Positions 1-5,786 of a DNA stretch of 13,845 nt are shown one piece after another. How positions within the stretch are numbered: position 1 is the first letter of the stretch; the number at the start of each line of letters is the position of its first letter. Source of the stretch: WS-2 sp964650245 (GTDB lineage: Bacteria > Eisenbacteria > RBG-16-71-46); the NCBI GenBank assembly GCA_964650245.1, contig CAZYQK010000086.1:1-13845 (forward strand), given 5' to 3'. The notes under the pieces were generated by a model. It saw only the letters and a list, made by a program, of their open reading frames with translations, had not been told where the DNA came from and did not search any database. The position numbers and the translations under genes are program-made.

Positions 1-879
1 GGCGCGGCGGCCGGGGCCGCGCGGCACCGGCCGCCGCCGCACCCGTCGCACCTCGTAGCGCAGCGTGCCGCCCCCCGGCATGGCCTGCACCGCGTTGAGC
101 GTGATGTTGAGCACCACCTGGGTCACGAGGTCGGCGTCAATGTAGACTGGAGCGAGCCGCGGCGCTACGTCCACCTCGACCCTCACCCCGGCCTGGGTAA
201 TGGCCTCGCTGGCGAGCTCGAGGACGCGCTCGATGCAGGCCCCCAGCACGCCGGACCGGAGCTCGGGCGTGCGTGGCCGCGCGTACTGCAGCAGACTGGA
301 CACGATGCGGTCGAGGCGGGCGACCTCTTCCAGGATCACGCGCACGAAGCGCGCGCGGTCGTCACGCGGCTCGAAGCGCCGCAGCAGCACCTGCGCGCTG
401 GTGCCGATGCCGGCGAGTGGGTTGCGGATCTCATGTGCCATGCCGGCGCTGAGCTGCCCGAGCGTGGCCAGGCGCTCGTGCCGGCGCAGCTCCTCACGCA
501 TGCTGCGGGCCTGCGTCAGGTCGCGCAGCGTGACCAGCACCCAGGGCGGCCGGCCGAGACGAAAGCTGCGGAGCAGGACCGCGATCTCGCTGCCGTCGCG
601 CGCGACCAGCATCCCCTCGCGCTCGCCGCGCGCGGACCGGTAGGCCTCGCCCACCGGATCGTCGTTCGGCACCACGGTCCGCAGCAATTCGGACGCCGGC
701 CGGCCGCGCGCCTGCGTGGACCCCAGCGCGAGCAGGCGCCGGGCCGCGGGGTTGATCCTCGCGAGCCGCGCCCGGGGGTCGAGCAGCAGCACGCCGGTCT
801 CGGCGTCGTCCATGAGCGCCTGGATCAGCGCTTCGAGCGAGAGCGAATCCCTCGAAGCCCCGGCGCGCTTCACCGCCAT
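1..879 (-). CDS. PAS-domain sensor histidine kinase (NtrB/AtoS/FleS type), C-terminus cut by window edge
   Basis: This is a soluble sensor histidine kinase, read here for its first 293 residues; the rest lies beyond the left edge. No membrane segment is visible, so it probably acts in the cytoplasm. A PAS-like domain covers about residues 17-125 (VLLLDPRARLARINPAARRLL, then VLVTLRDLTQ). A HisKA dimerisation domain follows, with H-box GMAHEIRNPLAGI and phosphoacceptor His149. The ATPase domain begins with N-box VLNITLNAVQAM (Asn258, Asn262); its glycine boxes are off the window. The ATG at 879 is chosen because an in-frame TAA lies at 901-903 and a TATAAT hexamer sits about 20 bases upstream. 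The architecture is that of NtrB, AtoS or FlrB/FleS kinases, which usually partner sigma54 activators; a partner could lie to the left but is not seen. Lying downstream of csrA and a FlgM-like fragment, a flagellar role is conceivable but is inference. Confidence 0.93.
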   Translation of the reverse strand, partial: MAVKRAGASRDSLSLEALIQALMDDAETGVLLLDPRARLARINPAARRLLALGSTQARGRPASELLRTVVPNDDPVGEAYRSARGEREGMLVARDGSEIAVLLRSFRLGRPPWVLVTLRDLTQARSMREELRRHERLATLGQLSAGMAHEIRNPLAGIGTSAQVLLRRFEPRDDRARFVRVILEEVARLDRIVSSLLQYARPRTPELRSGVLGACIERVLELASEAITQAGVRVEVDVAPRLAPVYIDADLVTQVVLNITLNAVQAMPGGGTLRYEVRRVRRRPVPRGPGRRA

Positions 880-899
880 GCGCGTCTCATGCGCCGCGC

Positions 900-928
900 A
901 TTATACGAAATGCCGGGCGGCCGGGAAA
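900..928 (-). promoter_or_regulatory. Candidate promoter of the histidine kinase gene
   Basis: The minus strand carries a perfect TATAAT -10 hexamer at 905-900. The -35 region at 17 bases is weak (TTTCCC, 928-923). Transcription would start near 893, leaving about 14 bases before the ATG at 879. A perfect TATAAT is unlikely by chance in such GC-rich DNA, but the poor -35 keeps this tentative. Confidence 0.45.
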
Positions 929-956
929 AACCGCGTTGCGCCCTGCCGCAGGGGCG
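926..956 (-). terminator. Possible intrinsic terminator after the csrA unit
   Basis: On the minus strand a GC hairpin with arms CGCCC(C)TG and CAGGGCG (one bulged C, three-base loop, 956-939) is followed eight bases later by TTTTT (930-926). It lies between the FlgM-like fragment (stop at 980) and the kinase promoter, where a terminator is expected. The gap between stem and T-run is longer than usual, so confidence is low. Confidence 0.3.
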
Positions 957-979
957 GGCGTGGACCGGGGCGGAAGGGT

Positions 980-1257
980 CTATTGAGGCCGCAGCTCGTG
1001 CAGCACGGCTTCCGCGACCCAGGTCCGCACGTCCTCACGATCGTAGAACCCGACCGCAATCCGGGCCCGGGCGGTCATCACGCGCGGCCAGCAGATGGGC
1101 TCGGCGATGTGCGGAACGGGCGCCGCGGCGGGCGCTCGCCGTCCGGTGCGGAGGGCGCGGGAGTTTTCGCTCGTGCCGGCGCTTGGATCGTGGGCGGACT
1201 CGAGGGCGCCCCACGCGCGCCGCGGAACGAAGATGGCGGCGACGGCGACCGGCTCAC
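980..1257 (-). CDS. Small FlgM-like gene region downstream of csrA, reading frame interrupted
   Basis: No single clean gene explains this stretch. A GTG at 1257 overlaps the csrA stop (GTGA) and opens a 59-codon frame, rich in Ser, Pro and Ala, that stops at 1080-1078. In the next frame an ATG at 1078 overlaps that stop (TGATG) and runs to TAG at 982-980. This second part reads MTARARIAVGFYDREDVR and ends WVAEAVLHEL, which resembles the C-terminal helix of the anti-sigma28 factor FlgM. Joined by a one-base correction the product would be about 92 residues, close to FlgM length, with the disordered Ser/Pro N-terminus such proteins often have. Alternatives are two coupled tiny ORFs, a decayed gene, a sequence error, or a longer frame from 1366 overlapping csrA by over 100 bases, which looks like a shadow there. 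The FlgM resemblance is from memory of the family, not from a search. Confidence 0.35.
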
Positions 1258-1508
1258 TCTGCCGCCGGACGCTCTTTCTTGTCGCTCTCGCGCGGCGCCG
1301 CCCCCGCCTCGGGCGTTCCCGGCTTGAGGCGCTGCGCGCGGCGATTCTCTTCCTGGATGCGGGCATAAATCTCTTCCCGGTGCACCTTCACCTCGGGCGG
1401 GGCTTCGATCCCGAGTTTCACCTGGCCGGACCGCACCTCGAGCACGGTAATCTTGACCGAGTCCCCGATCCGAATGTTCTCTCCTAACTTCCTTGTTAGG
1501 ACCAGCAT
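1254..1508 (-). CDS. csrA: Carbon storage regulator CsrA (RsmA)
   Basis: CsrA is a small dimeric RNA-binding protein that recognises GGA in hairpin loops of mRNA leaders. It usually blocks ribosome binding and controls motility, biofilm and carbon metabolism. The 84-residue product begins with the hallmark MLVLTRKLGENIRIGD and continues through VKITVLEVRSGQVKLGIEAP and the RNA-contacting VHREEIY. The core ends near residue 60. The extra charged tail (RRAQRLKPGTPEAG onward) makes it longer than the 61-residue E. coli protein, but tails are common. A strong Shine-Dalgarno GGAGGAA lies eight bases before the ATG. The start of the coding region uses codons unusual for this window (CTA ACA AGG AAG TTA GGA) and forms a CsrA-type hairpin, suggesting autoregulation. 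It is divergent from the phosphatase gene, and its stop overlaps the next candidate start. Confidence 0.97.
   Translation of the reverse strand: MLVLTRKLGENIRIGDSVKITVLEVRSGQVKLGIEAPPEVKVHREEIYARIQEENRRAQRLKPGTPEAGAAPRESDKKERPAAE
1482..1501 (-). promoter_or_regulatory. Candidate CsrA-binding hairpin inside the csrA start region
   Basis: In the csrA mRNA, codons 3-9 form a perfect seven-base-pair stem (TCCTAAC with GTTAGGA) around the hexaloop AAGGAA. The core ACAAGGAAGT matches nine of ten positions of the published CsrA SELEX core ACARGGAUGU, with GGA in the loop as required. A second GGA lies in the Shine-Dalgarno sequence about 26 bases upstream, a spacing that a CsrA dimer could bridge. 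The function is inferred. Confidence 0.6.
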
Positions 1509-1516
1509 CGTGAAAC

Positions 1517-1523
1517 TTCCTCC
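1517..1523 (-). promoter_or_regulatory. csrA ribosome binding site, also a GGA-rich possible CsrA site
   Basis: The minus strand reads GGAGGAA here, eight bases before the csrA ATG, and is preceded by another GGA (GGAGCGGAGGAA overall). This fixes the start at 1508. It also gives the overlap of ribosome site and CsrA GGA motifs that is typical of autoregulated csrA genes. Confidence 0.8.
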
Positions 1524-1565
1524 GCTCCGGCGCCCGGGGCGAGCGTCACCCGTCGGACAGTCAGC

Positions 1566-1593
1566 GTATCGGCGAGATCTTCTAACGACTTAA
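1566..1593 (-). promoter_or_regulatory. Candidate FliA (sigma28)-like promoter of csrA
   Basis: The minus strand has GCCGATAC at 1573-1566, matching seven of eight bases of the FliA -10 consensus GCCGATAA. It is preceded after 12 bases by TTAAGTCG (1593-1586), a partial match to the -35 consensus TAAAGTTT. The usual spacer is 11 bases. Transcription would start near 1558, giving a leader of about 50 bases. The FlgM-like fragment downstream makes a flagellar promoter plausible. Confidence 0.35.
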
Positions 1594-1597
1594 GGGA

Positions 1598-1626
1598 AGA
1601 ATAGCGGCATCCGCGCCGGGTTACAA
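1598..1626 (-). promoter_or_regulatory. Candidate sigma70-type promoter of csrA
   Basis: On the minus strand TTGTAA (1626-1621) and TATTCT (1603-1598) are separated by 17 bases, a standard housekeeping arrangement. It lies upstream of the FliA-like element, so csrA may have tandem promoters. Confidence 0.4.
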
Positions 1627-1641
1627 AGCGCGGAGTGAGCC

Positions 1642-1669
1642 TTGACAGCCGGGGCCGCGCTGCTAGCCT
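1642..1669 (+). promoter_or_regulatory. Promoter of the SpoIIE phosphatase gene
   Basis: TTGACA (1642-1647) and TAGCCT (1664-1669) are 16 bases apart. The -10 is preceded by TGC, a possible extended -10. The start of transcription would be near 1676, about 20 bases before the ATG at 1698. The same promoter form recurs before the secreted protein-trpA unit and before the acyltransferase operon. Confidence 0.6.
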
Positions 1670-1697
1670 TCGGACCGTTCCACTGGTGGAGGCATGG

Positions 1698-4178
1698 ATG
1701 CGCCACGGATGGTCTGCTCCGCTCCTCGCCTGGCTGCTGATTCCCGCAGCCACCGTGCTGGTGCTGTCCGCGCTCGGCATCCCGCGCCAGCCGTATACCG
1801 GCCTCGCGCTGCAGGGGGATCGGGTGGCGGGTGTCGTCCCGGGGAGCCCCGGGGACCGCGCGAGCCTCCTGGCCGGCGACCGGCTGACGCTGCCAGCGTC
1901 CCCCGGCGAGGCCGTCGGGCCCGGCCCCCTGGCATCGGCCTCGCCGGGGCGCCCGCTGCTGCTCGAGCGTCGGCGCGCCGGCGAGCGGGCGATGGTCTGG
2001 CTCGCACCCGAGCCGCTTCCCGATCACGAGCGCCGCATGATGGCGGCGCTGCTCGCCGTGAGCTCGGGGTTCGTGCTGCTCGCGGGGCTGGTGTGGAGCG
2101 AGCGGCGCGACCGCCTGACCCGCACCTTCTTCCTGCTGTGCCTCGCGTTCGCCTGGCTCATCGCGCCCCTGCCCCGCTGGCCGACCCCCGCTCTCGCGCT
2201 CGGGTGGCAGGCCGTGTACTCCGGGATCACGTTGTTCCTCCCCGCGCTCTTCGTACATTTCTTTGCGCTTTTTCCCGAGCCCGCCGCCCCGCGCGGACGG
2301 CTCGCGGCGGGCGTGCGCTGGGCCCACACCATCGCGGGCGCGCTGTTCGCGGCCTCGCTGCTCGAGCTGCTGCGCCCGGCGGAATCCTCCGGCACGGCGC
2401 GCGCGCTGGCCCTGCTCCAGGGCATCGCCGCCGTGTGGTTCACGGCGGGATTACTCGCAGCCCTCGCGCTCTTCGCCCGCTCCTATCTGCGTGCCGGCTC
2501 CGGCGACGCCCGCCGGCGGCTGCGGGTCGCACTTGCGGGCGCGGTGCTGGGGGCAGGACCTCTGGCCGCGCTCATTCTCATCAAGAACCTCTCCCCCGGC
2601 ACCGCGCTCCCCGGGGAGCGCTGGGCGGTCTTGAGCACCCTGCTGGTCCCGGCCTGCTTCGCGTGGGCGATCGTGGTGCACCGCATCTTCGATTTCCGGG
2701 TCGCGCTGCGCGCCGGATCCCTCGCACTCATGCTGGCCATGGCGGGCGCGCTGGCCTACCTCGGCGGAGAATGGATGGCGCTTCACTGGGGCGCGGAGCT
2801 GGGCGCCGATATCGAGGGCATCGCGCTGGCGGGCGTCGCGCTGATCGCATCGTTCGCGGGCCCGGTCAACGCGTGGCTCCGGGACTTGAGCGGCTGGCTT
2901 CCGGGCGGCGCGGGGGTGCCCTCACTCGCGGACGGAATGGCGCATCAGGGGGGCTCGAACGGAAGCGACAGCGAGTCGCTACTCGCCGCCGCCTGCCGTG
3001 CGCTCCAGCGCGAGCTCCGGCTCGACGGTTGCGCGGCGATCGCGGTCGACGAGAGCGGGACGCGGATCGCGGCGCGCAGCGGGGCAACCGCGCCCCCCGC
3101 CGATGGCCGCGACCTGGTGCGAGCGGTCGGGGATCACTCGGGCGTGCTGGGGGTGGACGACCTGCCGCTCGAGCGGGCGCTGGGTGAGGCGCTCGAGCGG
3201 GGCGGGGTGCGCTGGATCGTCCCCGTGGGTCGGGCCCCGCGCCGGGCCTTGTTGCTGCTCGGGCCACGCCTGGCGGGCGCCTGGCTCGGACGCCTCGAAG
3301 CGCGCGAGGTCGAGCGCCTGGCCGAGCACCTGGCGGTGGGGCTGGAGAACGCGGCCCTGCGCCGCGAGGCCAGCTCGCACAGCGCGCTCGATCGCGAGCT
3401 TCGGGAGGCGGGAGCGATCCAGGCCCACCGGCTCCCGCGCCGGGCGCCGGTCTATCCCACGCTCGACTGCGCCGCCGCGGCGCTTTCCAGCGAGCCGGTG
3501 GGCGGGGACTACTACGACTTCGTCGAAACCGCCGCCCGCGACTTCATCCTGGCGGTGGGCGACGCGGCCGGCAAGGGCGTGCCCGCCGCGCTGGTGCTGG
3601 CGGGCGTTCAGGCGCGCTTCCGCGACGAAGCGCGCCGGGTGCCAAGCCCGGCCGCGCTGCTCGACGTGCTCAACCGCGAGCTGATCGGGCTTGATCAACC
3701 CGAGAAGTTCATGGGGCTGCTGTGCGCCCGGGTCGAGGTGCGCCGCGGCCGCGTGTGGCTCGCGAACGCCGGACTCACGCCGCCGATCATCCACCGCCGT
3801 GCCGGCCGCTTCGAGGAGCTCACCGCCGGAGGGGTGCTGCTCGGGGTGAGCGCCGACGCCACCTACCCCGACGTGTGCGTCGAGCTCGGGGCCGGGGATG
3901 TCGTGGTGCTCTGCACCGATGGCCTGACCGAGGCGCGGCGCGGCGACGAGCTGTTCGGCACCGAGCGCCTGAGGGAGGTGCTCGAGGCCTGCCGCGGCCG
4001 GAGGGCGGCGGACATCCTGGAGGGGCTGCTGGCGGCGGTGCGGGCGTACGCCGACCGGCCGCTCGACGATCTCACCGTGGTGGTGCTCCGCCAGCTGACC
4101 GAGCCCGCGCGGGAGCCCCGGGCGGTCCCGCAAAAAGCACTCAAGTGGCACCCTGCCATGGCCGATGTGACGAGGTGA
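1698..4178 (+). CDS. Membrane PDZ / GAF-like / SpoIIE-type PP2C serine phosphatase
   Basis: This 826-residue integral membrane protein ends in a SpoIIE (PP2C) phosphatase domain. Such enzymes typically dephosphorylate anti-anti-sigma (STAS) proteins in partner-switching pathways. In order it shows an N-terminal membrane helix (LAWLLIPAATVLVLSALG), a PDZ-like segment (VAGVVPGSPGDRASLLAGDRL), about seven to eight membrane helices to about residue 395, a GAF-like region (about 425-570), and the phosphatase domain. All metal-binding motifs are present: GGDYYD (602-607), GDAAGKG (Asp622), CTDGLTE (Asp741) and DDLTVV (790-791), so it should be active. The ATG at 1698 has a good ribosome site (GGTGGAGG). 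An in-frame GTG at 1635 is rejected because the promoter lies inside that extension. No STAS or anti-sigma kinase gene is adjacent, so its substrate is unknown. The PDZ part suggests it senses a periplasmic signal, which is inference. Confidence 0.93.
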   Translation: MRHGWSAPLLAWLLIPAATVLVLSALGIPRQPYTGLALQGDRVAGVVPGSPGDRASLLAGDRLTLPASPGEAVGPGPLASASPGRPLLLERRRAGERAMVWLAPEPLPDHERRMMAALLAVSSGFVLLAGLVWSERRDRLTRTFFLLCLAFAWLIAPLPRWPTPALALGWQAVYSGITLFLPALFVHFFALFPEPAAPRGRLAAGVRWAHTIAGALFAASLLELLRPAESSGTARALALLQGIAAVWFTAGLLAALALFARSYLRAGSGDARRRLRVALAGAVLGAGPLAALILIKNLSPGTALPGERWAVLSTLLVPACFAWAIVVHRIFDFRVALRAGSLALMLAMAGALAYLGGEWMALHWGAELGADIEGIALAGVALIASFAGPVNAWLRDLSGWLPGGAGVPSLADGMAHQGGSNGSDSESLLAAACRALQRELRLDGCAAIAVDESGTRIAARSGATAPPADGRDLVRAVGDHSGVLGVDDLPLERALGEALERGGVRWIVPVGRAPRRALLLLGPRLAGAWLGRLEAREVERLAEHLAVGLENAALRREASSHSALDRELREAGAIQAHRLPRRAPVYPTLDCAAAALSSEPVGGDYYDFVETAARDFILAVGDAAGKGVPAALVLAGVQARFRDEARRVPSPAALLDVLNRELIGLDQPEKFMGLLCARVEVRRGRVWLANAGLTPPIIHRRAGRFEELTAGGVLLGVSADATYPDVCVELGAGDVVVLCTDGLTEARRGDELFGTERLREVLEACRGRRAADILEGLLAAVRAYADRPLDDLTVVVLRQLTEPAREPRAVPQKALKWHPAMADVTR

Positions 4179-4282
4179 GTCGGCAGGACGCCGTCTCCCC
4201 CGCCCGCGCTGCCAACCCACGGGCGGCCGATCCGAACGGTTGACCGCGTGTGAGACGCGACCCTCGAAGTCGGAGGTGGACC

Positions 4283-4339
4283 GTGGAACTCGGCCTGATC
4301 GTCATGTTCATCGATCTGCTTTGGTGGATCCGCCGCTAG
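4283..4339 (+). CDS. Possible 18-residue hydrophobic microprotein
   Basis: A GTG at 4283 lies six bases after GGAGG (4272-4276). It opens a short frame reading MELGLIVMFIDLLWWIRR before TAG at 4337-4339. The peptide has a hydrophobic core with Trp-Trp and a two-Arg end, as in small single-pass membrane peptides. It lies in the gap between the phosphatase gene and the convergent trpA. No good promoter is seen; TTGACC at 4240 lacks a matching -10. A frame this short can arise by chance, so the good ribosome site is the only real support. Confidence 0.22.
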   Translation: MELGLIVMFIDLLWWIRR

Positions 4340-4376
4340 GACGCGGCGACGACCCGGATACCAGACGCCAGCTCAA

Positions 4377-4405
4377 GCGCGGGGCCGTGAGCCAGGACCC
4401 CGCGC
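4377..4405 (-). terminator. Terminator-like hairpin between convergent trpA and phosphatase genes
   Basis: Perfect eight-base arms GCGCGGGG (4377-4384) and CCCCGCGC (4398-4405) enclose a 13-base loop. The hairpin begins five bases after the trpA stop. No T-run follows on either strand, so it may only stall polymerase or protect the 3' end. It could serve both converging transcripts. Confidence 0.4.
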
Positions 4406-4410
4406 CGGCC

Positions 4411-5196
4411 TCATCGCAGCGCGCCGATCAGCTCGTCGGCCAGCGCGCGCACGCGCGCGGGTGCGCCCCGCTCGGGGTCGCGCGCCACGGCGCGCATGAA
4501 CGCCGCGCCCACCACGACCGCGTCGGCGAGCCCGCGGAGCGCGCGCGCGTCCGCAGCACCCGCGATCCCGAAGCCGACCGCGACCGGCAGCGGCGTGTGC
4601 CTTCGCATCTCCGCGACGCGGTCGGGGAGCGATCCGCTGTAGCCCGCCGCCCCTCCGGTGACCCCGGTGCGCGCGAGACAGTATGCGAACCCGCGCGCGC
4701 GCCGGAGCAGCTGCGGCAGGCGCGCCGCGTCGGTGGTGGGCGCCACCAGCATCACGGTGTCGAGCCCGGCACGGTCGCACGCCGCCCACACCTCGGGCGC
4801 CTCCTCCGGCGGCAGGTCGGAGATCAGCACCCCGTCCGCCCCGGCGGCCGTGGCGCGCGCGGTGAAGTCCTCCACGCCGAAGCGCAGGAGCGGATTGAAG
4901 TAGGTCATCAGCACCAGTGGCAGCTCGCTTCGGCTCCGGAAGCCCGCCACCAATTCCAGGGCCTGGCGGGCTCCCACCCCGCGGCTCAGCGCCCATTCCG
5001 AGGCGTGCTGGATGTCGGGTCCGTCGGCGATCGGATCCGAGAACGGAATGCCGACCTCGAGCGCCAGCGCGCCGGCGGCGTCCAGGCCGCCCATCATCTC
5101 GAGCGACGCGTCGAGCGTGGGATAGCCGGCGGTCAGGTAGGGCACGAGCCCGGTAGTGCCGCGTGCAGCGGAAAAGGCGGGCCCGATCCGGCTCAC
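4411..5196 (-). CDS. trpA: Tryptophan synthase alpha chain TrpA
   Basis: TrpA cleaves indole-3-glycerol phosphate to indole and glyceraldehyde-3-phosphate, and channels indole to TrpB for the last step of tryptophan synthesis in the cytoplasm. The 261-residue product is normal length for the family. It carries the catalytic signature ALEVGIPFSDPIADGP, with the catalytic Glu47 and Asp58 in place, and a (beta/alpha)8 barrel pattern. The mobile loop GVTGGAAGYSG and the phosphate-binding end VAVGFGI and GAAFMRAV are also visible. The start is GTG at 5196; there is no clear ribosome site, and the upstream gene's TAG lies 30 bases before it in the same frame, so translation may be coupled. No trpB, trpF or trpC is in the window. 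Co-transcription with a small secreted protein is unusual for this gene. Confidence 0.97.
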   Translation of the reverse strand: MSRIGPAFSAARGTTGLVPYLTAGYPTLDASLEMMGGLDAAGALALEVGIPFSDPIADGPDIQHASEWALSRGVGARQALELVAGFRSRSELPLVLMTYFNPLLRFGVEDFTARATAAGADGVLISDLPPEEAPEVWAACDRAGLDTVMLVAPTTDAARLPQLLRRARGFAYCLARTGVTGGAAGYSGSLPDRVAEMRRHTPLPVAVGFGIAGAADARALRGLADAVVVGAAFMRAVARDPERGAPARVRALADELIGALR

Positions 5197-5226
5197 GGGC
5201 GTCGCGGCCAGCCCCGAAGCCCCGGG

Positions 5227-5670
5227 CTACGGGCCCCGGTCGCCGAAGGTGCCGGGCGCGGCCTGTAGCGGGGAGCGGACGTTTCGGTAGCGGATCTCGA
5301 AGAAGGTGGCGCGGCTCGGCCGGTACGTGAGGTCCATGCCCTCCAGGAAGGGCGAGCGCGAGCCAGCCGTCTGCGCCCCCCATGCGTTGCCCAGCGTCAG
5401 GTTCATCCACACCGGCGCGCCGAACCGATAGCTCAGGCTGACGGTCTGCAGCGCGTTCACCCCGCCGCCGAACCCGGAACCCACGCTGACCGACGAGGCG
5501 ACATGGAACCGGGACGGATCGAGCCAGCGAACCGGCCGGGCGAGGGCGCTGATTGGCACGCGCGGGACGAACGCCTGCGGCTCGCCGCCCGACCACGGCA
5601 TCGCGGATGCGGACGCCGCCTGGAGTACCAGGGCCAGCGCCAACGAGAGGAGCACTACGGACGGCTTCAT
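5227..5670 (-). CDS. Small secreted, beta-rich protein (possible outer-membrane protein)
   Basis: I do not recognise a named family. The 147-residue product has a clear signal peptide: MKPS, a hydrophobic stretch (VVLLSLALALVLQ), then ASASA with probable cleavage near residue 23. The mature part has alternating residues typical of beta strands, such as VASSVSVGSGFGG, QTVSLSYRFG, VWMNLTLGN, MDLTYRP and ATFFEIRYRN. It may therefore be a small outer-membrane or periplasmic beta protein. The ATG at 5670 is chosen over a start at 5709 because the longer frame runs through the promoter. With the -10 only ten bases from this ATG and no ribosome site, the message is nearly leaderless. trpA follows after 30 bases in the same frame and is probably co-transcribed. 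Confidence 0.75.
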   Translation of the reverse strand: MKPSVVLLSLALALVLQAASASAMPWSGGEPQAFVPRVPISALARPVRWLDPSRFHVASSVSVGSGFGGGVNALQTVSLSYRFGAPVWMNLTLGNAWGAQTAGSRSPFLEGMDLTYRPSRATFFEIRYRNVRSPLQAAPGTFGDRGP

Positions 5671-5680
5671 GGGCAGGCCC

Positions 5681-5709
5681 AAGCTAAGAACCCGCGCCTC
5701 CGCTGTCAA
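5681..5709 (-). promoter_or_regulatory. Promoter of the secreted protein-trpA unit
   Basis: The minus strand reads TTGACA (5709-5704), 17 bases, then TAGCTT (5686-5681). Only ten bases separate the -10 from the ATG at 5670, so transcription would start about three to five bases before the start codon, giving an almost leaderless mRNA. Confidence 0.6.
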
Positions 5710-5762
5710 CCATCATGTGGCGGCGGGCGCGGGGTCGTGAAGAATTGTCCGGGTCGTGACGG

Positions 5763-5783
5763 CCGGTCCGGATCCGTGACCGG
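5763..5783 (-). terminator. Terminator-like hairpin just after the MglA-like gene
   Basis: A perfect six-base-pair stem (CCGGTC with GACCGG, nine-base loop) starts three bases after the TAA of the MglA-like gene. No T-run follows directly; the nearest T-rich stretch (ATTCTT) is about 20 bases further on. It is weak as an intrinsic terminator. Confidence 0.3.
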
Positions 5784-5786
5784 GAG

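Noticed and set aside
433..1368. 311-residue plus-strand open frame
   Set aside because: It lies opposite the PAS histidine kinase and csrA, both of which have clear family motifs. The composition (Arg/Ala/Pro-rich) is that of a shadow frame in GC-rich DNA.
1635..1697. GTG start giving a longer SpoIIE phosphatase
   Set aside because: The extension contains the TTGACA/TAGCCT promoter and lacks a ribosome site, while the ATG at 1698 has GGTGGAGG five bases upstream.
2979..4220. 413-residue minus-strand open frame
   Set aside because: It is opposite the GAF-like and phosphatase domains, whose metal-binding motifs are intact on the plus strand. The frame has no recognisable motif.
4373..5596. 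407-residue minus-strand open frame
   Set aside because: It runs out of frame through trpA and the secreted-protein gene, both of which are clearly better supported.
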